A DNA stretch of 64,000 bases from an uncultured Hyphomicrobiales bacterium (GTDB taxonomy: Bacteria; Pseudomonadota; Alphaproteobacteria; Rhizobiales; Beijerinckiaceae). Shown in pieces: positions 9,178 to 18,525 of this stretch. The stretch is taken from assembly GCA_903861645.1 (NCBI GenBank), contig CAIOVE010000011.1, positions 50,877 through 114,876 on the forward strand, read 5' to 3'. The position numbers and the translations under genes were made by a program. The notes beneath the pieces were generated by a model. That model searched no databases and was not told the origin of the DNA. It was given only the letters and a program-made list of their open reading frames with translations. Position 1 is the first letter of the stretch. Every line of letters begins with the position of its first letter.

Positions 9178-9846
9178 TTGAGCGCCGAAAGCCGTATCAT
9201 CATCGCGGACGATCATCCGCTCGTCCGAGGCGCCTTGCGTCAGGCCGTCGAGGGCGCCGCGCCAAGGGCCGAGATCGTCGAATGCGGCGACCTCGGCGAA
9301 CTCAGCCGCGAGCTGGACGCCAATTCGGACGTCGATCTGGTCATGCTCGATCTATCCATGCCGGGCGTGCGCGGCTTTTCAGGCTTGATGTATCTGCGCG
9401 CGCAACATCCCGGCGTGCCCGTGGTGGTGGTGTCGGCCAACGAGGACCGCGGCGTCATGCGACGTTGCATCGATTTCGGCGCGTCGGGTTTCATTCCCAA
9501 GACAACGGCCATTGACGCCATGCGCACGGCGATCCGCGCCATTCTCGACGGCGGCATGTGGACGCCGCCCGATCTCGTGCTCGGCGGCCCGGTGGACAAG
9601 GACACGGCGGACATCGTGCGCCGCCTTTCGTCGCTCACGCCGCAGCAGGTGCGGGTGCTGATGATGCTGTCGGAAGGATTGCTGAACAAGCAGATCGCCT
9701 ACGAACTCACGGTTTCCGAGGCCACCGTCAAGGCGCATGTGTCGGCCATTCTGCAAAAGCTCGGCGTCGAAAGCCGCACGCAGGCGGTGATCGCCGCGGC
9801 GAAAATCGAGGCTGGCCAATGGCAGGGCGGATTTTCCGAGGCGTGA
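9178..9846 (+). CDS. LuxR/NarL-type response regulator (AgmR-like)
   Basis: 222 residues. Receiver domain (about 5-125) has the acidic pair D11/D12, phosphoacceptor D58 (LVMLDLSMPG) and conserved lysine K108. The C-terminal LuxR helix-turn-helix spans about 150-210 (LTPQQVRVLMMLSEGLLNKQ). The TTG at 9178 is preferred: GGGAGG sits five bases upstream and the receiver domain begins right after it. An ATG at 9091 would add 29 residues of no clear character. The type resembles AgmR/ErbR/ExaE regulators of quinoprotein alcohol oxidation; that functional link is an inference. No partner histidine kinase lies in the window. Confidence 0.85.
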   Translation: MSAESRIIIADDHPLVRGALRQAVEGAAPRAEIVECGDLGELSRELDANSDVDLVMLDLSMPGVRGFSGLMYLRAQHPGVPVVVVSANEDRGVMRRCIDFGASGFIPKTTAIDAMRTAIRAILDGGMWTPPDLVLGGPVDKDTADIVRRLSSLTPQQVRVLMMLSEGLLNKQIAYELTVSEATVKAHVSAILQKLGVESRTQAVIAAAKIEAGQWQGGFSEA

Positions 9847-9919
9847 CCGCGCGGGGCGCGGCGCCCTTGTTTCGCCATGGGCGCGCGCCATATTGAAACA
9901 GCCCCACCGGGAGGTCTTC

Positions 9920-10327
9920 ATGCGCGTCGTCATGGCACTCGCTTTAATCGTCGCCTGCGCCGGCGCGGCGCGCGCGGCCGAAACGGACGGTCAGACCGCC
10001 CGCTACACGATGACGCCCACCGCCAATGGTTTCCTGCGTCTCGACACGCAAACCGGCGCGGTGTCGCTTTGCGCGGTGAAGGACGCGGGCGCGGAATGCC
10101 GCGCCGCCGCCGACGATCGCGCGGCGCTCGGCGACGAGATCGAGCGGCTGTCGAAAAAGAACGCGGAACTCGAGGCCCGCGTCGCCGGCGCGGGGACTCG
10201 CGCGCCGCTGAACGCCCTGCCAAGCCGCGAGGACATGGGCAAGGCGATGGACTACGCCGAGGATTTCATGCGACGGATGATGCGCCTGCTGCGCGAGGAC
10301 GAACGCGCGCCGCGCGAAAGGATTTGA
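9920..10327 (+). CDS. Secreted/periplasmic coiled-coil protein of unknown function
   Basis: 135 residues with a Sec signal peptide (VVMALALIVACAGAARAAE, cleavage near residue 20). The mature part has a small beta-like domain with two cysteines (SLCAVKDAGAECR), then a predicted coiled coil (LGDEIERLSKKNAELEARV) and a methionine/arginine-rich helical tail. The ATG at 9920 has GGGAGG five bases upstream. It precedes the DUF6460 gene with a 47-base gap and is probably cotranscribed with it. No specific function is recognised. Confidence 0.75.
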   Translation: MRVVMALALIVACAGAARAAETDGQTARYTMTPTANGFLRLDTQTGAVSLCAVKDAGAECRAAADDRAALGDEIERLSKKNAELEARVAGAGTRAPLNALPSREDMGKAMDYAEDFMRRMMRLLREDERAPRERI

Positions 10328-10374
10328 TCGCCTCGATCGCCATTTGAAAACCCGTTGATTTGGAAAGAGCCGAC

Positions 10375-10719
10375 ATGACGCAGACCATCGAACCGCCGCC
10401 CGCCAATCCGAACTGGACCTCGCGTCCGGCCTCCACGGCGCCGGCGGACAGCGCGATCCAGCGATTCCTGGGCGGATCGCCGACGTCGGTTTTCATCCGA
10501 CTGTTCTTCATCTCGATGATCGTCGGCGCGTTGCTGATGTGGCTCGACATCCGCCCGCTCGATATTTTCCGCGCCATGGACCGGCTGATCCAGCGCCTGT
10601 GGGATCTCGGCTTCGACGCCATTCGGGAAATCATCGAATACGTCCTCGCCGGCGCCGTCATCGTCGTGCCGATCTGGCTCATCGCCCGCTTGCTCGGCCA
10701 ACGCCCCGCCGGCCGGTGA
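10375..10719 (+). CDS. DUF6460-like small membrane protein
   Basis: 114 residues. A proline-rich N-terminus is followed by a segment starting RFLGGSPTSVFIRLFFISMI, a first membrane helix (about 40-62), an amphipathic middle and a second helix near the C-terminus (AGAVIVVPIWLIARLLGQ). The layout corresponds to a conserved Rhizobiales family listed as DUF6460; function unknown. GGAAAGAG precedes the ATG. It is likely in one transcript with the secreted protein upstream. Confidence 0.7.
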   Translation: MTQTIEPPPANPNWTSRPASTAPADSAIQRFLGGSPTSVFIRLFFISMIVGALLMWLDIRPLDIFRAMDRLIQRLWDLGFDAIREIIEYVLAGAVIVVPIWLIARLLGQRPAGR

Positions 10720-10776
10720 GACGCCGGCACGGTCACGTCGATACTCTCGTTAAAATTGTAGGAGATTGGCCCGGCG

Positions 10777-10795
10777 TTAGGGCTAATTTCCCTAA
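10777..10795. promoter_or_regulatory. Dyad upstream of GGDEF-EAL gene
   Basis: TTAGGG, a 7-base spacer CTAATTT, then CCCTAA: a perfect 6-base inverted repeat in an AT-rich intergenic segment about 110 bases before the start of the cyclic-di-GMP gene. It could be a regulator site; the protein that would bind is unknown. Confidence 0.35.
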
Positions 10796-10903
10796 ATGAG
10801 CGAACGAAACATTTGTCTCCTGAATATTAACCCGCTTTTATGAATTCGCAGGCACAACCTATGGTCGCAAATTCGAATTAATTTGCGTCTGGAGCAGGAC
10901 GCC

Positions 10904-13585
10904 ATGCGTAAGAGGATCGAGGCGCGGGATTTCAGGCGCCTGACGTGGATTTCGATCGCCCTCGCCATCACGGCGGTCACGGCGACGGCCATGACGATTT
11001 TGGGCCTCCGCCACGACGCGATCGAGCAGGCCCTCCGGGAGCAGGACAATCTAGCGATCGTTCTCGGTCAGCAGGTTTCCTATTCAACCCAGGCCGTCGA
11101 GAAAACGCTCAACGACATAGTGGCCCTGGCGGCGCGACTGGAGCCGAAAGACCCAGCGGATTTTCGCGCCAAGCTGCAAACGCCCGACATCCAGCAGCTT
11201 CTCGTGAACAAGTTCCAGTCGCCGGCGAAAGCCGACGCGATTTCCATCGCCGACGAAAAGGGCGATTTCATCGTCACGACGCGCGCCTGGCCGACGCCGC
11301 GGGTCAATATCGGAGATCGCGAGCATTTCGCCTATTTCCTGAAGAACGCCGACGACCGGATGCACATCGGCGAAACCGTCATCGCCCGCGTCAGCAATGA
11401 GACAACGTTATTCTTCAGCAAGCGTCTCACCGGTTCCGACGGTCGACTGCTCGGGGTCGTGCTGCTTGGCATGAACATGCGATACTACCAGTCCACCTAT
11501 AGCGCGATCGCGTCGTTGAAGGACAAATCCATCCTGTTGCTTCGCCGGGATGGAACGGTGCTCGTTCGCTATCCCGATGAAAACAGTCGCGCCGGGGCGC
11601 GCATGCCCGAGGGATCGCCCTGGTACGATTTGCGCGCGCATGGCGGCGCCTATACGTCGCCGGGATATTTCGACGGCGAAACCCGCCGCGTGGTGGTGCG
11701 TCCGCTCGACGACTATCCGTTGGTCATCAACGTCGCCGCGTCTGAAAGCGCCATTCTGGCGCTGTGGCAGGCCCGCGCCGCGCAGATCGCGGTAGGCGCG
11801 CTGGCCAGCCTCGTCTGCGCTGGCTACCTGCTGCGGGCGGCGCACGCGCAACTCAACAATCTGCTAGCCTCCGAGGCGTCCCTTGAAATCAAGGGCGCGG
11901 CGCTCGAGGAACTCAACGATCGCTTCAACATCATGCTCGACAACATGCCCCATGGCGTCGCCCTGTTCGGCGCCGACAAGGCCGTCATCAGCGCGAACCG
12001 GCGTTATAGCCAGATGTATGGATTGTCGCCCGCCGACGTCATGCCTGGCACGCCGCTGGTCGACATTCTCGACAAGCGCGTCAGGAACGGCATCTTCGTC
12101 AGCAACGCGGACCATTACGTTTCGAGCCGACTGTCCGACGTCGCCGTCGTGGAGGAAAAGCAGTCGGTCGAGCGCATGTCGGATGGCCGCGTGATCTTCA
12201 TCTCGCGCCGTCCCATTCCCGGCGGCGGCTGGTTGACGGTGCACGAGGACATCACCGCGCGCCAGCACGCCGAGGACCAGATCAAGCACATGGCGCTGCA
12301 TGATCAACTCACGGGAACGGCGAACCGCTCGCTGTTGCAGGAACGCATTCAACACTCCTTCGCGCGCGTGGCGCGCAACAACGAGCGCTTCGCGCTGCTG
12401 CTTCTCGACCTCGACGAATTCAAGAGCGTCAACGACACGCATGGACATCCCGTCGGCGACGGACTGCTGCGCGCGGTGGCGCGACGCCTGCGCGAGTCCG
12501 TGCGGGAACTCGATCTCGTCGCGCGCATCGGCGGCGATGAATTCGCCATCGTTCAATGCAACATCGGCGAGGGCGCGGATGGCGCCAACGCGCTGGCGCG
12601 GCGCATACTTGGCAAGATCCGCGAGCCCTTCGAGATCGACGGCGTGGTGATCTCGACCTTCCCGAGCATTGGCGTCGCCATCGCGCCGGACAATGGCCTG
12701 GACGCCGACGGATTGATGCAAAACGCCGACATCGCGCTTTATCGCGCGAAAACCGAGGGGCGCAACTGCATCCGCTTTTACGACCCGCGGATGGACATGG
12801 AATTGCGGTTGCAACGCGCGCTCAAGGCGGACCTCGCCGAGGCGTTGAACGACGAACGGATCGAGGTTTTCTATCAACCCATCATGGACGCCGCCTCCCT
12901 GACGGTGGTCGGCATGGAGGCGCTGGCGCGCTGGCGGCACCCCGCGCATGGCCTGATCCCGCCCGACCGCTTCATCGGCCTCGCCGAGCAGAGCGGCCTG
13001 ATCAATCAACTGGGCGGACTCGTGCTGCGCACGGCTTGCGCCGACGCGGCGAAATGGCCGACGCATCTTGGTCTTTCGGTCAATCTGTCGGCAATGCAAT
13101 TCCGCGAGCCGAACTTCGTCGATGGCATTCTGGAAACGCTGGCCGCCACCGGCCTGACGGCCGATCGGTTGACGCTGGAAATCACCGAATCCGTGCTGAT
13201 GGAGGACGTCGACATCCGCCTCGCCGCGCTCAACGCCCTCAAGCGCGAGGGCGTGCGCTTCGCGCTCGATGATTTCGGCAAGGGCTATTCATCGCTCAGC
13301 TATCTGCAAAGCTTCCCGCTCGACGCGATCAAGATCGATCGATCCTTCATCGACGCGATGGCGACGCAGCCGCGCACGCGGGAAATCGTCTCGCTCATCG
13401 TCGCGATGGCGAAATGCCTTGGCATTCCGACCACGGCGGAGGGCATCGAAACGCTGGAACAACTGGAACTCGCGCGGGCCGCCGGCTGCGACGCGCTGCA
13501 AGGGTATTATTTCAGCAAGCCCAAGCGGATAGAGGAATTCGATCTCGCCGCGCTGCCGCGCCGTCCCGGCCAACTCGCCGCCTAG
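10904..13585 (+). CDS. Membrane-anchored diguanylate cyclase/phosphodiesterase (Cache-PAS-GGDEF-EAL)
   Basis: 893 residues. Order: TM1 (about 12-34), periplasmic Cache-like sensor (35-285), TM2 (about 295-314), PAS domain (about 335-445), GGDEF domain (about 460-620) and EAL domain (about 635-885). GGDEF is intact at 543-547 and is preceded by the RELD inhibitory site five residues upstream. The EAL side keeps E672-[28 protein letters not shown] and AEGIET. Both making and breaking of cyclic-di-GMP are therefore possible, with the Cache domain sensing an external small molecule. ATG 10904 follows GGAGCAGG. Its stop overlaps that of convergent pyrD by 3 bases. Confidence 0.92.
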   Translation: MRKRIEARDFRRLTWISIALAITAVTATAMTILGLRHDAIEQALREQDNLAIVLGQQVSYSTQAVEKTLNDIVALAARLEPKDPADFRAKLQTPDIQQLLVNKFQSPAKADAISIADEKGDFIVTTRAWPTPRVNIGDREHFAYFLKNADDRMHIGETVIARVSNETTLFFSKRLTGSDGRLLGVVLLGMNMRYYQSTYSAIASLKDKSILLLRRDGTVLVRYPDENSRAGARMPEGSPWYDLRAHGGAYTSPGYFDGETRRVVVRPLDDYPLVINVAASESAILALWQARAAQIAVGALASLVCAGYLLRAAHAQLNNLLASEASLEIKGAALEELNDRFNIMLDNMPHGVALFGADKAVISANRRYSQMYGLSPADVMPGTPLVDILDKRVRNGIFVSNADHYVSSRLSDVAVVEEKQSVERMSDGRVIFISRRPIPGGGWLTVHEDITARQHAEDQIKHMALHDQLTGTANRSLLQERIQHSFARVARNNERFALLLLDLDEFKSVNDTHGHPVGDGLLRAVARRLRESVRELDLVARIGGDEFAIVQCNIGEGADGANALARRILGKIREPFEIDGVVISTFPSIGVAIAPDNGLDADGLMQNADIALYRAKTEGRNCIRFYDPRMDMELRLQRALKADLAEALNDERIEVFYQPIMDAASLTVVGMEALARWRHPAHGLIPPDRFIGLAEQSGLINQLGGLVLRTACADAAKWPTHLGLSVNLSAMQFREPNFVDGILETLAATGLTADRLTLEITESVLMEDVDIRLAALNALKREGVRFALDDFGKGYSSLSYLQSFPLDAIKIDRSFIDAMATQPRTREIVSLIVAMAKCLGIPTTAEGIETLEQLELARAAGCDALQGYYFSKPKRIEEFDLAALPRRPGQLAA

Positions 13586-14679
13586 GCGCGCGTGAGGCGG
13601 CCGCTCGCCCAGTCGGCGGCGCGCGCGCCGCGCGCCAACTCGACGCGCGCAAGCCCCCCCGCGCGCGCGATAGCCGCGAGACCTCGGGTGATCTCGCCCG
13701 GCAGACCCGGCCCCCTGAACACCATCGCCGAATAGAGTTGCAGCAGGGTCGCGCCGGCCTCGATCTTGGCGAAGGCGGTTTCGGGTCCATCGATTCCGCC
13801 CACGCCAATGAGCGGAAACTGGTTCTCGACACGCAGGAACGCTTGCGCCAGAACGCGCGTCGACAGGTTGAAAACAGGGCGGCCGGAGAGCCCGCCCGAC
13901 TCGCCCGCCTGTCGTTTGTCGATCAGCTCGTCAGGTCGCGAAATCGTCGTGTTGGAGACGATCAGCCCGTCAATGCCGCGCGCGCGCGCCACGCGAACGA
14001 TGTCGTCCAGCGCGAACTCATCCACGTCGGGCGCGATCTTCAGCACGAGCGGCTTGCGTCCATGCTTTTCGGCGACGCGGTCGCGCGCCTCGATGGCGCG
14101 GACAAGCAGCTCATCCAGCGCCGCGGCGTGCTGCAAATCGCGCAGGCCCGGCGTGTTGGGCGATGACACGTTGGCTGTGAAATAGCCGGCGACATCGGCG
14201 AAGGCCTCGATGCCCGCGACGTAGTCGGCGGCGCGATCGGTCGTCTCCTTGTTCGAGCCGATGTTCACGCCGATAATTCCCGGCTTGCCGCGCCGCGCGG
14301 CGAGACGGGCGAGCGCCGGCGCCTGCCCCTCGCTGTTGAAGCCGAGGCGATTGACGACAGCTTCGTCGGCGGTCAGCCGGAACACGCGAGGGCGCGGATT
14401 GCCCGGCTGGGGCCGCGGCGTGATCGTGCCCACCTCGACAAAGCCGAAGCCAAGCCGCAGCAACTGGTCGGGAACCTCGGCGCCCTTGTCATAGCCGGCG
14501 GCAAGGCCAACCGGATTGGGAAAGCGCAGCCCCATGGCTTCCACCGCCAGCGCGGGATCGTCCGGCGCGCGCTCGGGCAAGGGAAAGGCCTTGAGACCCA
14601 GCAGGGAGACGCGGTGGGCGTTCTCGGGGTCGAGCGCGAAGAGCAACGGCCGCGCCAGCCGCCCGGCGAGCCCGATCAT
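13582..14679 (-). CDS. pyrD: Dihydroorotate dehydrogenase (quinone), class 2
   Basis: 365 residues. Oxidises dihydroorotate to orotate in pyrimidine synthesis and gives electrons to membrane quinone. The class 2 features are an N-terminal amphipathic membrane helix ([18 protein letters not shown]), the FMN motif [10 protein letters not shown], the catalytic serine in [14 protein letters not shown] and the C-terminal phosphate-binding GVGGID segment. ATG 14679 overlaps the stop of the DUF952 gene upstream (ATGA). Usual length for class 2 enzymes. Confidence 0.95.
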   Translation of the reverse strand: MIGLAGRLARPLLFALDPENAHRVSLLGLKAFPLPERAPDDPALAVEAMGLRFPNPVGLAAGYDKGAEVPDQLLRLGFGFVEVGTITPRPQPGNPRPRVFRLTADEAVVNRLGFNSEGQAPALARLAARRGKPGIIGVNIGSNKETTDRAADYVAGIEAFADVAGYFTANVSSPNTPGLRDLQHAAALDELLVRAIEARDRVAEKHGRKPLVLKIAPDVDEFALDDIVRVARARGIDGLIVSNTTISRPDELIDKRQAGESGGLSGRPVFNLSTRVLAQAFLRVENQFPLIGVGGIDGPETAFAKIEAGATLLQLYSAMVFRGPGLPGEITRGLAAIARAGGLARVELARGARAADWASGRLTRA

Positions 14680-15020
14680 GGCAGCAGGCCGGTGAAATCG
14701 TGCCGGCCATCGGCGGCCATGGGAATGGCGGCGACCGAGACGGCGGCCGTTGTCGGCAGGGGCGCGTAAAGATGCGGGAACAGATCGCCGCCTCGCGAGA
14801 CCTCCCATTTCAGCGCCGGGCCGAGCGCCTCCGCCTCGACGGCGACAAGCAAAAGGTCAGCCTGCCCGGCGAAATGCTTGGCGGCGGTTTCGCGGGTCTG
14901 CCCGGCGGTCGAGAAATGGATGAAGCCATCGGCGAGATCGACCGGCGCGCCCACGAAGGAGCCCGCCGCCTCGGCCGCGCGCCAAAGGCCGACGGGAAGA
15001 ATTTTATAGATCAGGGTCAT
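14676..15020 (-). CDS. DUF952 family protein
   Basis: 114 residues. It has the DUF952 hallmarks: [31 protein letters not shown] and [19 protein letters not shown]. The family resembles glutathione-S-transferase-like or ADP-ribosyl-type small folds, but the activity is not established. It is cytoplasmic and directly upstream of pyrD with a four-base overlap, a pairing common in Rhizobiales. Confidence 0.85.
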   Translation of the reverse strand: MTLIYKILPVGLWRAAEAAGSFVGAPVDLADGFIHFSTAGQTRETAAKHFAGQADLLLVAVEAEALGPALKWEVSRGGDLFPHLYAPLPTTAAVSVAAIPMAADGRHDFTGLLP

Positions 15021-15118
15021 GGGACGACTTTAGGGACGCGCCCGCGCCGGCACAATGCGCAGGCGGGGTTTTCCCCGATGGCGTTGCGCCTGCGGAAAGC
15101 CCAATGCTTGACGCCAGT

Positions 15119-16012
15119 CTAGCCTCGATATCGCAACGCATCCACCAACAAGGCAAACGCGGCGGACGGCTGACGTCGGCTCGGGTAGTACAAGTAGTAG
15201 CCCGAGAACGGCTGGCACCAGTCATCGAGCACGCGAACGAGGCGACCATCGGCGAGTTGGCGGGCGATCTGATCCTCCATGACAAAACAAAGACCGAAGC
15301 CCGCCTCGGCCGCCCGAACAATCATATTGGTATTGTTGAAGGCGAATTGCCCGTCGACGCGGACGTGCAATTCTCGACCATCCCGCTCGAACTCCCACAC
15401 ATAGAGACCGCCGCTGCTGGACAGGCGCATGTTGACGCACGCGTGTTCCGCCAGATCTTGCGGCGCGCGAGGGATGGACCTCTCCCTGAAATAGTCTGGC
15501 GAGCCGGCGACGGCCATGCGGAGGTCGGGACCGATACGGACCGCGACCATGTCCTTGGCGAGCGCTTCCCCAAGTCGCACCCCGGCGTCGAACCGTTCCG
15601 TGACGATGTCGGTAAAGCCCGAGTCGACGCCAAGCTCCACGTGGATATCCTGATATTCCGGCAACAGCCGGGCCAGCACGGGCCAAAGCACGGTCGTCGC
15701 GGCGTGTTCGGACGTGGTGATTCTGATCGCGCCCGCGGGCTTCTCGCGGAGTTCCCCGAGCGAACCGAGCTCGGCTTCGATGCTCGCCAACGCCGGCCGC
15801 AAGGTCGCCATAAGCCGCTCGCCGGCGGCCGTCGGAGCAACGCTGCGCGTCGTGCGCGTCAGAAGGCGAACGCCGAGTCTTGTCTCAAGTCGTCGGATGA
15901 CGTGGCTGAGGGACGACTGCGACGTACCAAGCCGGGCCGCCGCGCGCGTGAAACTGCCCTCCTCCGCGATCGCCAGCAAGGCGTTGAGGTCAACCAGATC
16001 CTCGCGTCGCAT
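15119..16012 (-). CDS. LysR family transcriptional regulator
   Basis: 297 residues. An N-terminal winged helix-turn-helix (LNALLAIAEEGSFTRAAARL ... LGTSQSSLSHVIRRLE, residues 8-60) is followed by a LysR substrate-binding domain (about 90-290) with SPDYF and the ARQLADGRLVRVL segment. It is divergent from the cupin-SDR-dehydrogenase operon at 16140-18411 and most likely regulates it; a dyad with T-N11-A at 16041-16057 lies in the shared promoter region. The inducer is not evident. Confidence 0.92.
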   Translation of the reverse strand: MRREDLVDLNALLAIAEEGSFTRAAARLGTSQSSLSHVIRRLETRLGVRLLTRTTRSVAPTAAGERLMATLRPALASIEAELGSLGELREKPAGAIRITTSEHAATTVLWPVLARLLPEYQDIHVELGVDSGFTDIVTERFDAGVRLGEALAKDMVAVRIGPDLRMAVAGSPDYFRERSIPRAPQDLAEHACVNMRLSSSGGLYVWEFERDGRELHVRVDGQFAFNNTNMIVRAAEAGFGLCFVMEDQIARQLADGRLVRVLDDWCQPFSGYYLYYPSRRQPSAAFALLVDALRYRG

Positions 16013-16040
16013 TCATGAATTCCAGATATGAGATTATGCC

Positions 16041-16057
16041 GATTATATAGCCTAATC
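16041..16057. promoter_or_regulatory. Probable LysR-box in divergent promoter
   Basis: GATTA, seven bases, TAATC form a dyad that contains the T-N11-A spacing typical of LysR sites. A direct repeat of GATTAT starts nine bases upstream. It lies between the LysR start (16012) and the cupin start (16140), in the only AT-rich part of that gap. Confidence 0.5.
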
Positions 16058-16139
16058 CTCGACTCGCGCCCGCGCTATCTTTTCCTCGCGCCAGATGCGG
16101 TTCGCCCGCGCGCCGCGAATAGCCAGAGGTAACCCCGCC

Positions 16140-16532
16140 ATGAAAATCACCCGCAACGGGACCACGCCAACGCGAACGGGCCCGGAGGATATTTTCTCCG
16201 GCAAGGTTCAAATCGACGCGCCCTTCGCAGGAAGCGGCGCCCTCAGCGGCGCGACGGTGACGTTCGAGCCCGGCGCCCGGACGGCCTGGCATACGCACCC
16301 GCTCGGACAGACGCTTCTCGTCATTTCCGGGCTCGGCCGCGTTCAGCGCGAGGGCGGTCCAGTGGAAATCATTCGACCCGGCGACATCGTCTGGTTCGAG
16401 CCAGGCGAAAAACACTGGCACGGCGCGGCGCCGGATCGCGCGATGTCGCATATCGCCATAGCGGAGATGAAGGATGGCGTCGTCGTCGACTGGATGGAAC
16501 ACGTCACGCACGAACAATACACGAGGATTTAA
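16140..16532 (+). CDS. Cupin domain protein
   Basis: 130 residues forming a single cupin barrel. The metal-binding motif 1 is [19 protein letters not shown] and motif 2 is [16 protein letters not shown]. This is the small cupin group that includes (R)-mandelonitrile lyase-like proteins. Activity cannot be set from sequence alone. First gene of the LysR-linked operon; one base separates its stop from the next ATG. AGAGG lies about 12 bases before the ATG. Confidence 0.85.
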   Translation: MKITRNGTTPTRTGPEDIFSGKVQIDAPFAGSGALSGATVTFEPGARTAWHTHPLGQTLLVISGLGRVQREGGPVEIIRPGDIVWFEPGEKHWHGAAPDRAMSHIAIAEMKDGVVVDWMEHVTHEQYTRI

Positions 16533-16533
16533 A

Positions 16534-17367
16534 ATGACACGCAAGAACGTCATTGTCGTCATCGGCGCCGGTTCGATCGGACAGGCGATCGCGCGGCGCG
16601 TAAGCGCTGGCAAGCATGTGCTGTTGGCCGATCTGCGTCGCGAAAACGCCGACGCCGCCGCCCTGGTTCTGAGCAACGCGGGCTTCGATGTCAGCACCGC
16701 CAGCGTTGACGTTTCATCGCGCGAATCCGTTCAGGCGCTGGTCGAGACAGCCATGGCGATCGGGGATGTCGTCGGGCTCATCCACGCGGCCGGCGTTTCG
16801 CCCTCGCAGGCGTCGCCAGCGACGATCCTGAAGGTCGATCTTTTTGGCGCGGCGCTGGCGCTGGAAATGTTTGGCAATGTCATCGCCCGTGGCGGCTCCG
16901 CCGTCGTCATCGCCTCGCAGTCCGGTCATCGCCTCGGCGCGCTGACACCCGAGCAGAACATGGCGCTGGCGACCACGCCCGCCGACGACCTGTTGGCCCT
17001 GCCAATGCTTCAGCCGGACCGGATTCGTGACTCGCTGCACGCCTATCAGCTCTCAAAGCGCGGCAATTCACTGCGCGTGATGGCCGAGGCCGCGCGCTGG
17101 GGCAAGCGCGGCGCGCGGGTCAACACGATCAGTCCCGGCATCGTCATCACGCCGCTGGCGAAAGATGAACTCACCGGTCCACGCGGCGAGGGCTATCGCC
17201 GCATGATCGAGCTTTCGCCGGTCGGCCGCGCCGCCACGCCAGACGAGGTTGGCGCCGTTGGCGCGCTGCTCATGGGACCGGACGGCGCCTTCATCACTGG
17301 CAGCGATTTTCTGATGGATGGCGGCGTCACGGCTTCCTACTGGTTTGGCGATCTCGCGCCGAAATGA
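16534..17367 (+). CDS. Short-chain dehydrogenase/reductase
   Basis: 277 residues. The cofactor loop is VIGAGSIGQAIA near the N-terminus and the active-site pair is Y-x3-K in HAYQLSKRGN (about residue 170), with a final TGSDFLMDGG segment. It oxidises or reduces a hydroxyl/carbonyl substrate with NAD(P). Middle gene of the operon, with GAGGA in the tail of the cupin gene as ribosome site. Substrate is unknown. Confidence 0.88.
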   Translation: MTRKNVIVVIGAGSIGQAIARRVSAGKHVLLADLRRENADAAALVLSNAGFDVSTASVDVSSRESVQALVETAMAIGDVVGLIHAAGVSPSQASPATILKVDLFGAALALEMFGNVIARGGSAVVIASQSGHRLGALTPEQNMALATTPADDLLALPMLQPDRIRDSLHAYQLSKRGNSLRVMAEAARWGKRGARVNTISPGIVITPLAKDELTGPRGEGYRRMIELSPVGRAATPDEVGAVGALLMGPDGAFITGSDFLMDGGVTASYWFGDLAPK

Positions 17368-17394
17368 AATTCAGCACCCAGGAGGAGTGAGGCG

Positions 17395-18411
17395 ATGCTG
17401 GGAACCATGCTTTACGGTCCACGCGACGTGCGTTGCGAGGAAGTCCCGGAGCCCCGGATACTCAAACCGACCGATGCCATCATTCGGCTAGCGGCCGCGT
17501 GTATCTGCGGTTCGGACCTGTGGCCCTACCGCGGGCTCAACGAGATCACGTCGCCGCTGGCGATGGGTCACGAATATTGCGGCGTCGTCGAGGAGATCGG
17601 TGACGCGGTGACCACCGTCCGCCCCGGACAGTTCGTCGTCGGCTCGTTTTGCCTGTCCGACAACACATGTCCGCATTGCCGCTTCGGCTTTCAATCGTCC
17701 TGCGAGCAACGCGAGTTCATGACCGGCGCCCAGGCGCGGTACGCTCGCGTGCCGCTGGCCGACGGCACGCTCGTCGCCACGCCGGAAATCCCGGAGGATG
17801 ATCTGATACCCAGTTTGCTTGCGACCTCGGACGTGCTGGGCACGGGCTGGTACGCCGCCGACGCGGCGCGCGTTCAATCCGGCTCGACCGTCGTGGTCGT
17901 GGGCGACGGCGCGGTCGGGCTGATGGGCGTCCTCGCGGCCAATCAAATGGGCGCCGGGCGGATCATCGCGATGAGCGGTCATAAGACAAGACAGAATCTG
18001 GCCATCGAATTTGGCGCGACCGATATCGTGAGCGAACGTGGCGACGCCGGCGTCGCGCAAGTCAGGGCGCTGACCGGGAATATTGGCGCGGACGCCGTGC
18101 TGGAATGTGTCGGGTTGGAGGAATCCATGCGGCAGGCGATCAATTGCGCGCGGCCCGGCGCCATGGTCGGCTATGTCGGCGTTCCTCACGGCGTCAATCT
18201 CGACGGGCAGGCGATGTTCTTTTCGCAGGTTGGCATGTTGGGCGGCCCGGCGCCCGTGCGGCGCTTCTTGCCCTATCTGATGGATCTCGTGCTGGAACGC
18301 CGGATCAACCCCGGCAAGGTTTTCGACCTGACCCTGCCACTGGTCGACGTCGCCGAAGGGTATCGCGCGATGGACGAGCGGCGAGCGATCAAAACCATGC
18401 TGCGCGTCTGA
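17395..18411 (+). CDS. Zinc-dependent alcohol dehydrogenase family protein (MDR)
   Basis: 338 residues. The catalytic zinc site is visible in CICGSDLWPYRG and GHEYCGVVEEIGD. A structural-zinc loop has four cysteines (FCLSDNTCPHCRFGFQSSC). The NAD(P) loop is VVVVGDGAVGLMGVLAA. It oxidises an alcohol or sugar alcohol to the carbonyl. GGAGGAG precedes the ATG and the gap from the SDR gene is 27 bases, so it is the third gene of the LysR-controlled operon. Confidence 0.88.
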   Translation: MLGTMLYGPRDVRCEEVPEPRILKPTDAIIRLAAACICGSDLWPYRGLNEITSPLAMGHEYCGVVEEIGDAVTTVRPGQFVVGSFCLSDNTCPHCRFGFQSSCEQREFMTGAQARYARVPLADGTLVATPEIPEDDLIPSLLATSDVLGTGWYAADAARVQSGSTVVVVGDGAVGLMGVLAANQMGAGRIIAMSGHKTRQNLAIEFGATDIVSERGDAGVAQVRALTGNIGADAVLECVGLEESMRQAINCARPGAMVGYVGVPHGVNLDGQAMFFSQVGMLGGPAPVRRFLPYLMDLVLERRINPGKVFDLTLPLVDVAEGYRAMDERRAIKTMLRV

Positions 18412-18439
18412 GGGCGACCGGCGCACGCTCTCTTACCCG

Positions 18440-18482
18440 TTGCGTTCGAGAAACGAGGTATATATACCTGTTAGGAACCTCG
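18440..18482 (+). promoter_or_regulatory. Promoter with overlapping palindromic operator for the S24 regulator
   Basis: AGGTATATATACCT (18456-18469) is a perfect 14-base palindrome. A wider pair CGAGGT (18454) and ACCTCG (18477) surrounds part of it. A possible -35 TTGCGT (18440) with 17-base spacing puts the -10 (TATACC) inside the palindrome, as expected for a repressor that blocks its own promoter. The gene at 18526 encodes an S24-type repressor. Confidence 0.55.
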
Positions 18483-18525
18483 TCAGGATGCGCGGCGGCC
18501 GCGTGGATGAGGAGAGAGAGGCCAG

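Noticed and set aside
16521..16534. Possible fusion of the cupin and SDR genes
   Set aside because: A clear TAA stop and a new ATG one base later, with its own GAGGA; two separate proteins.
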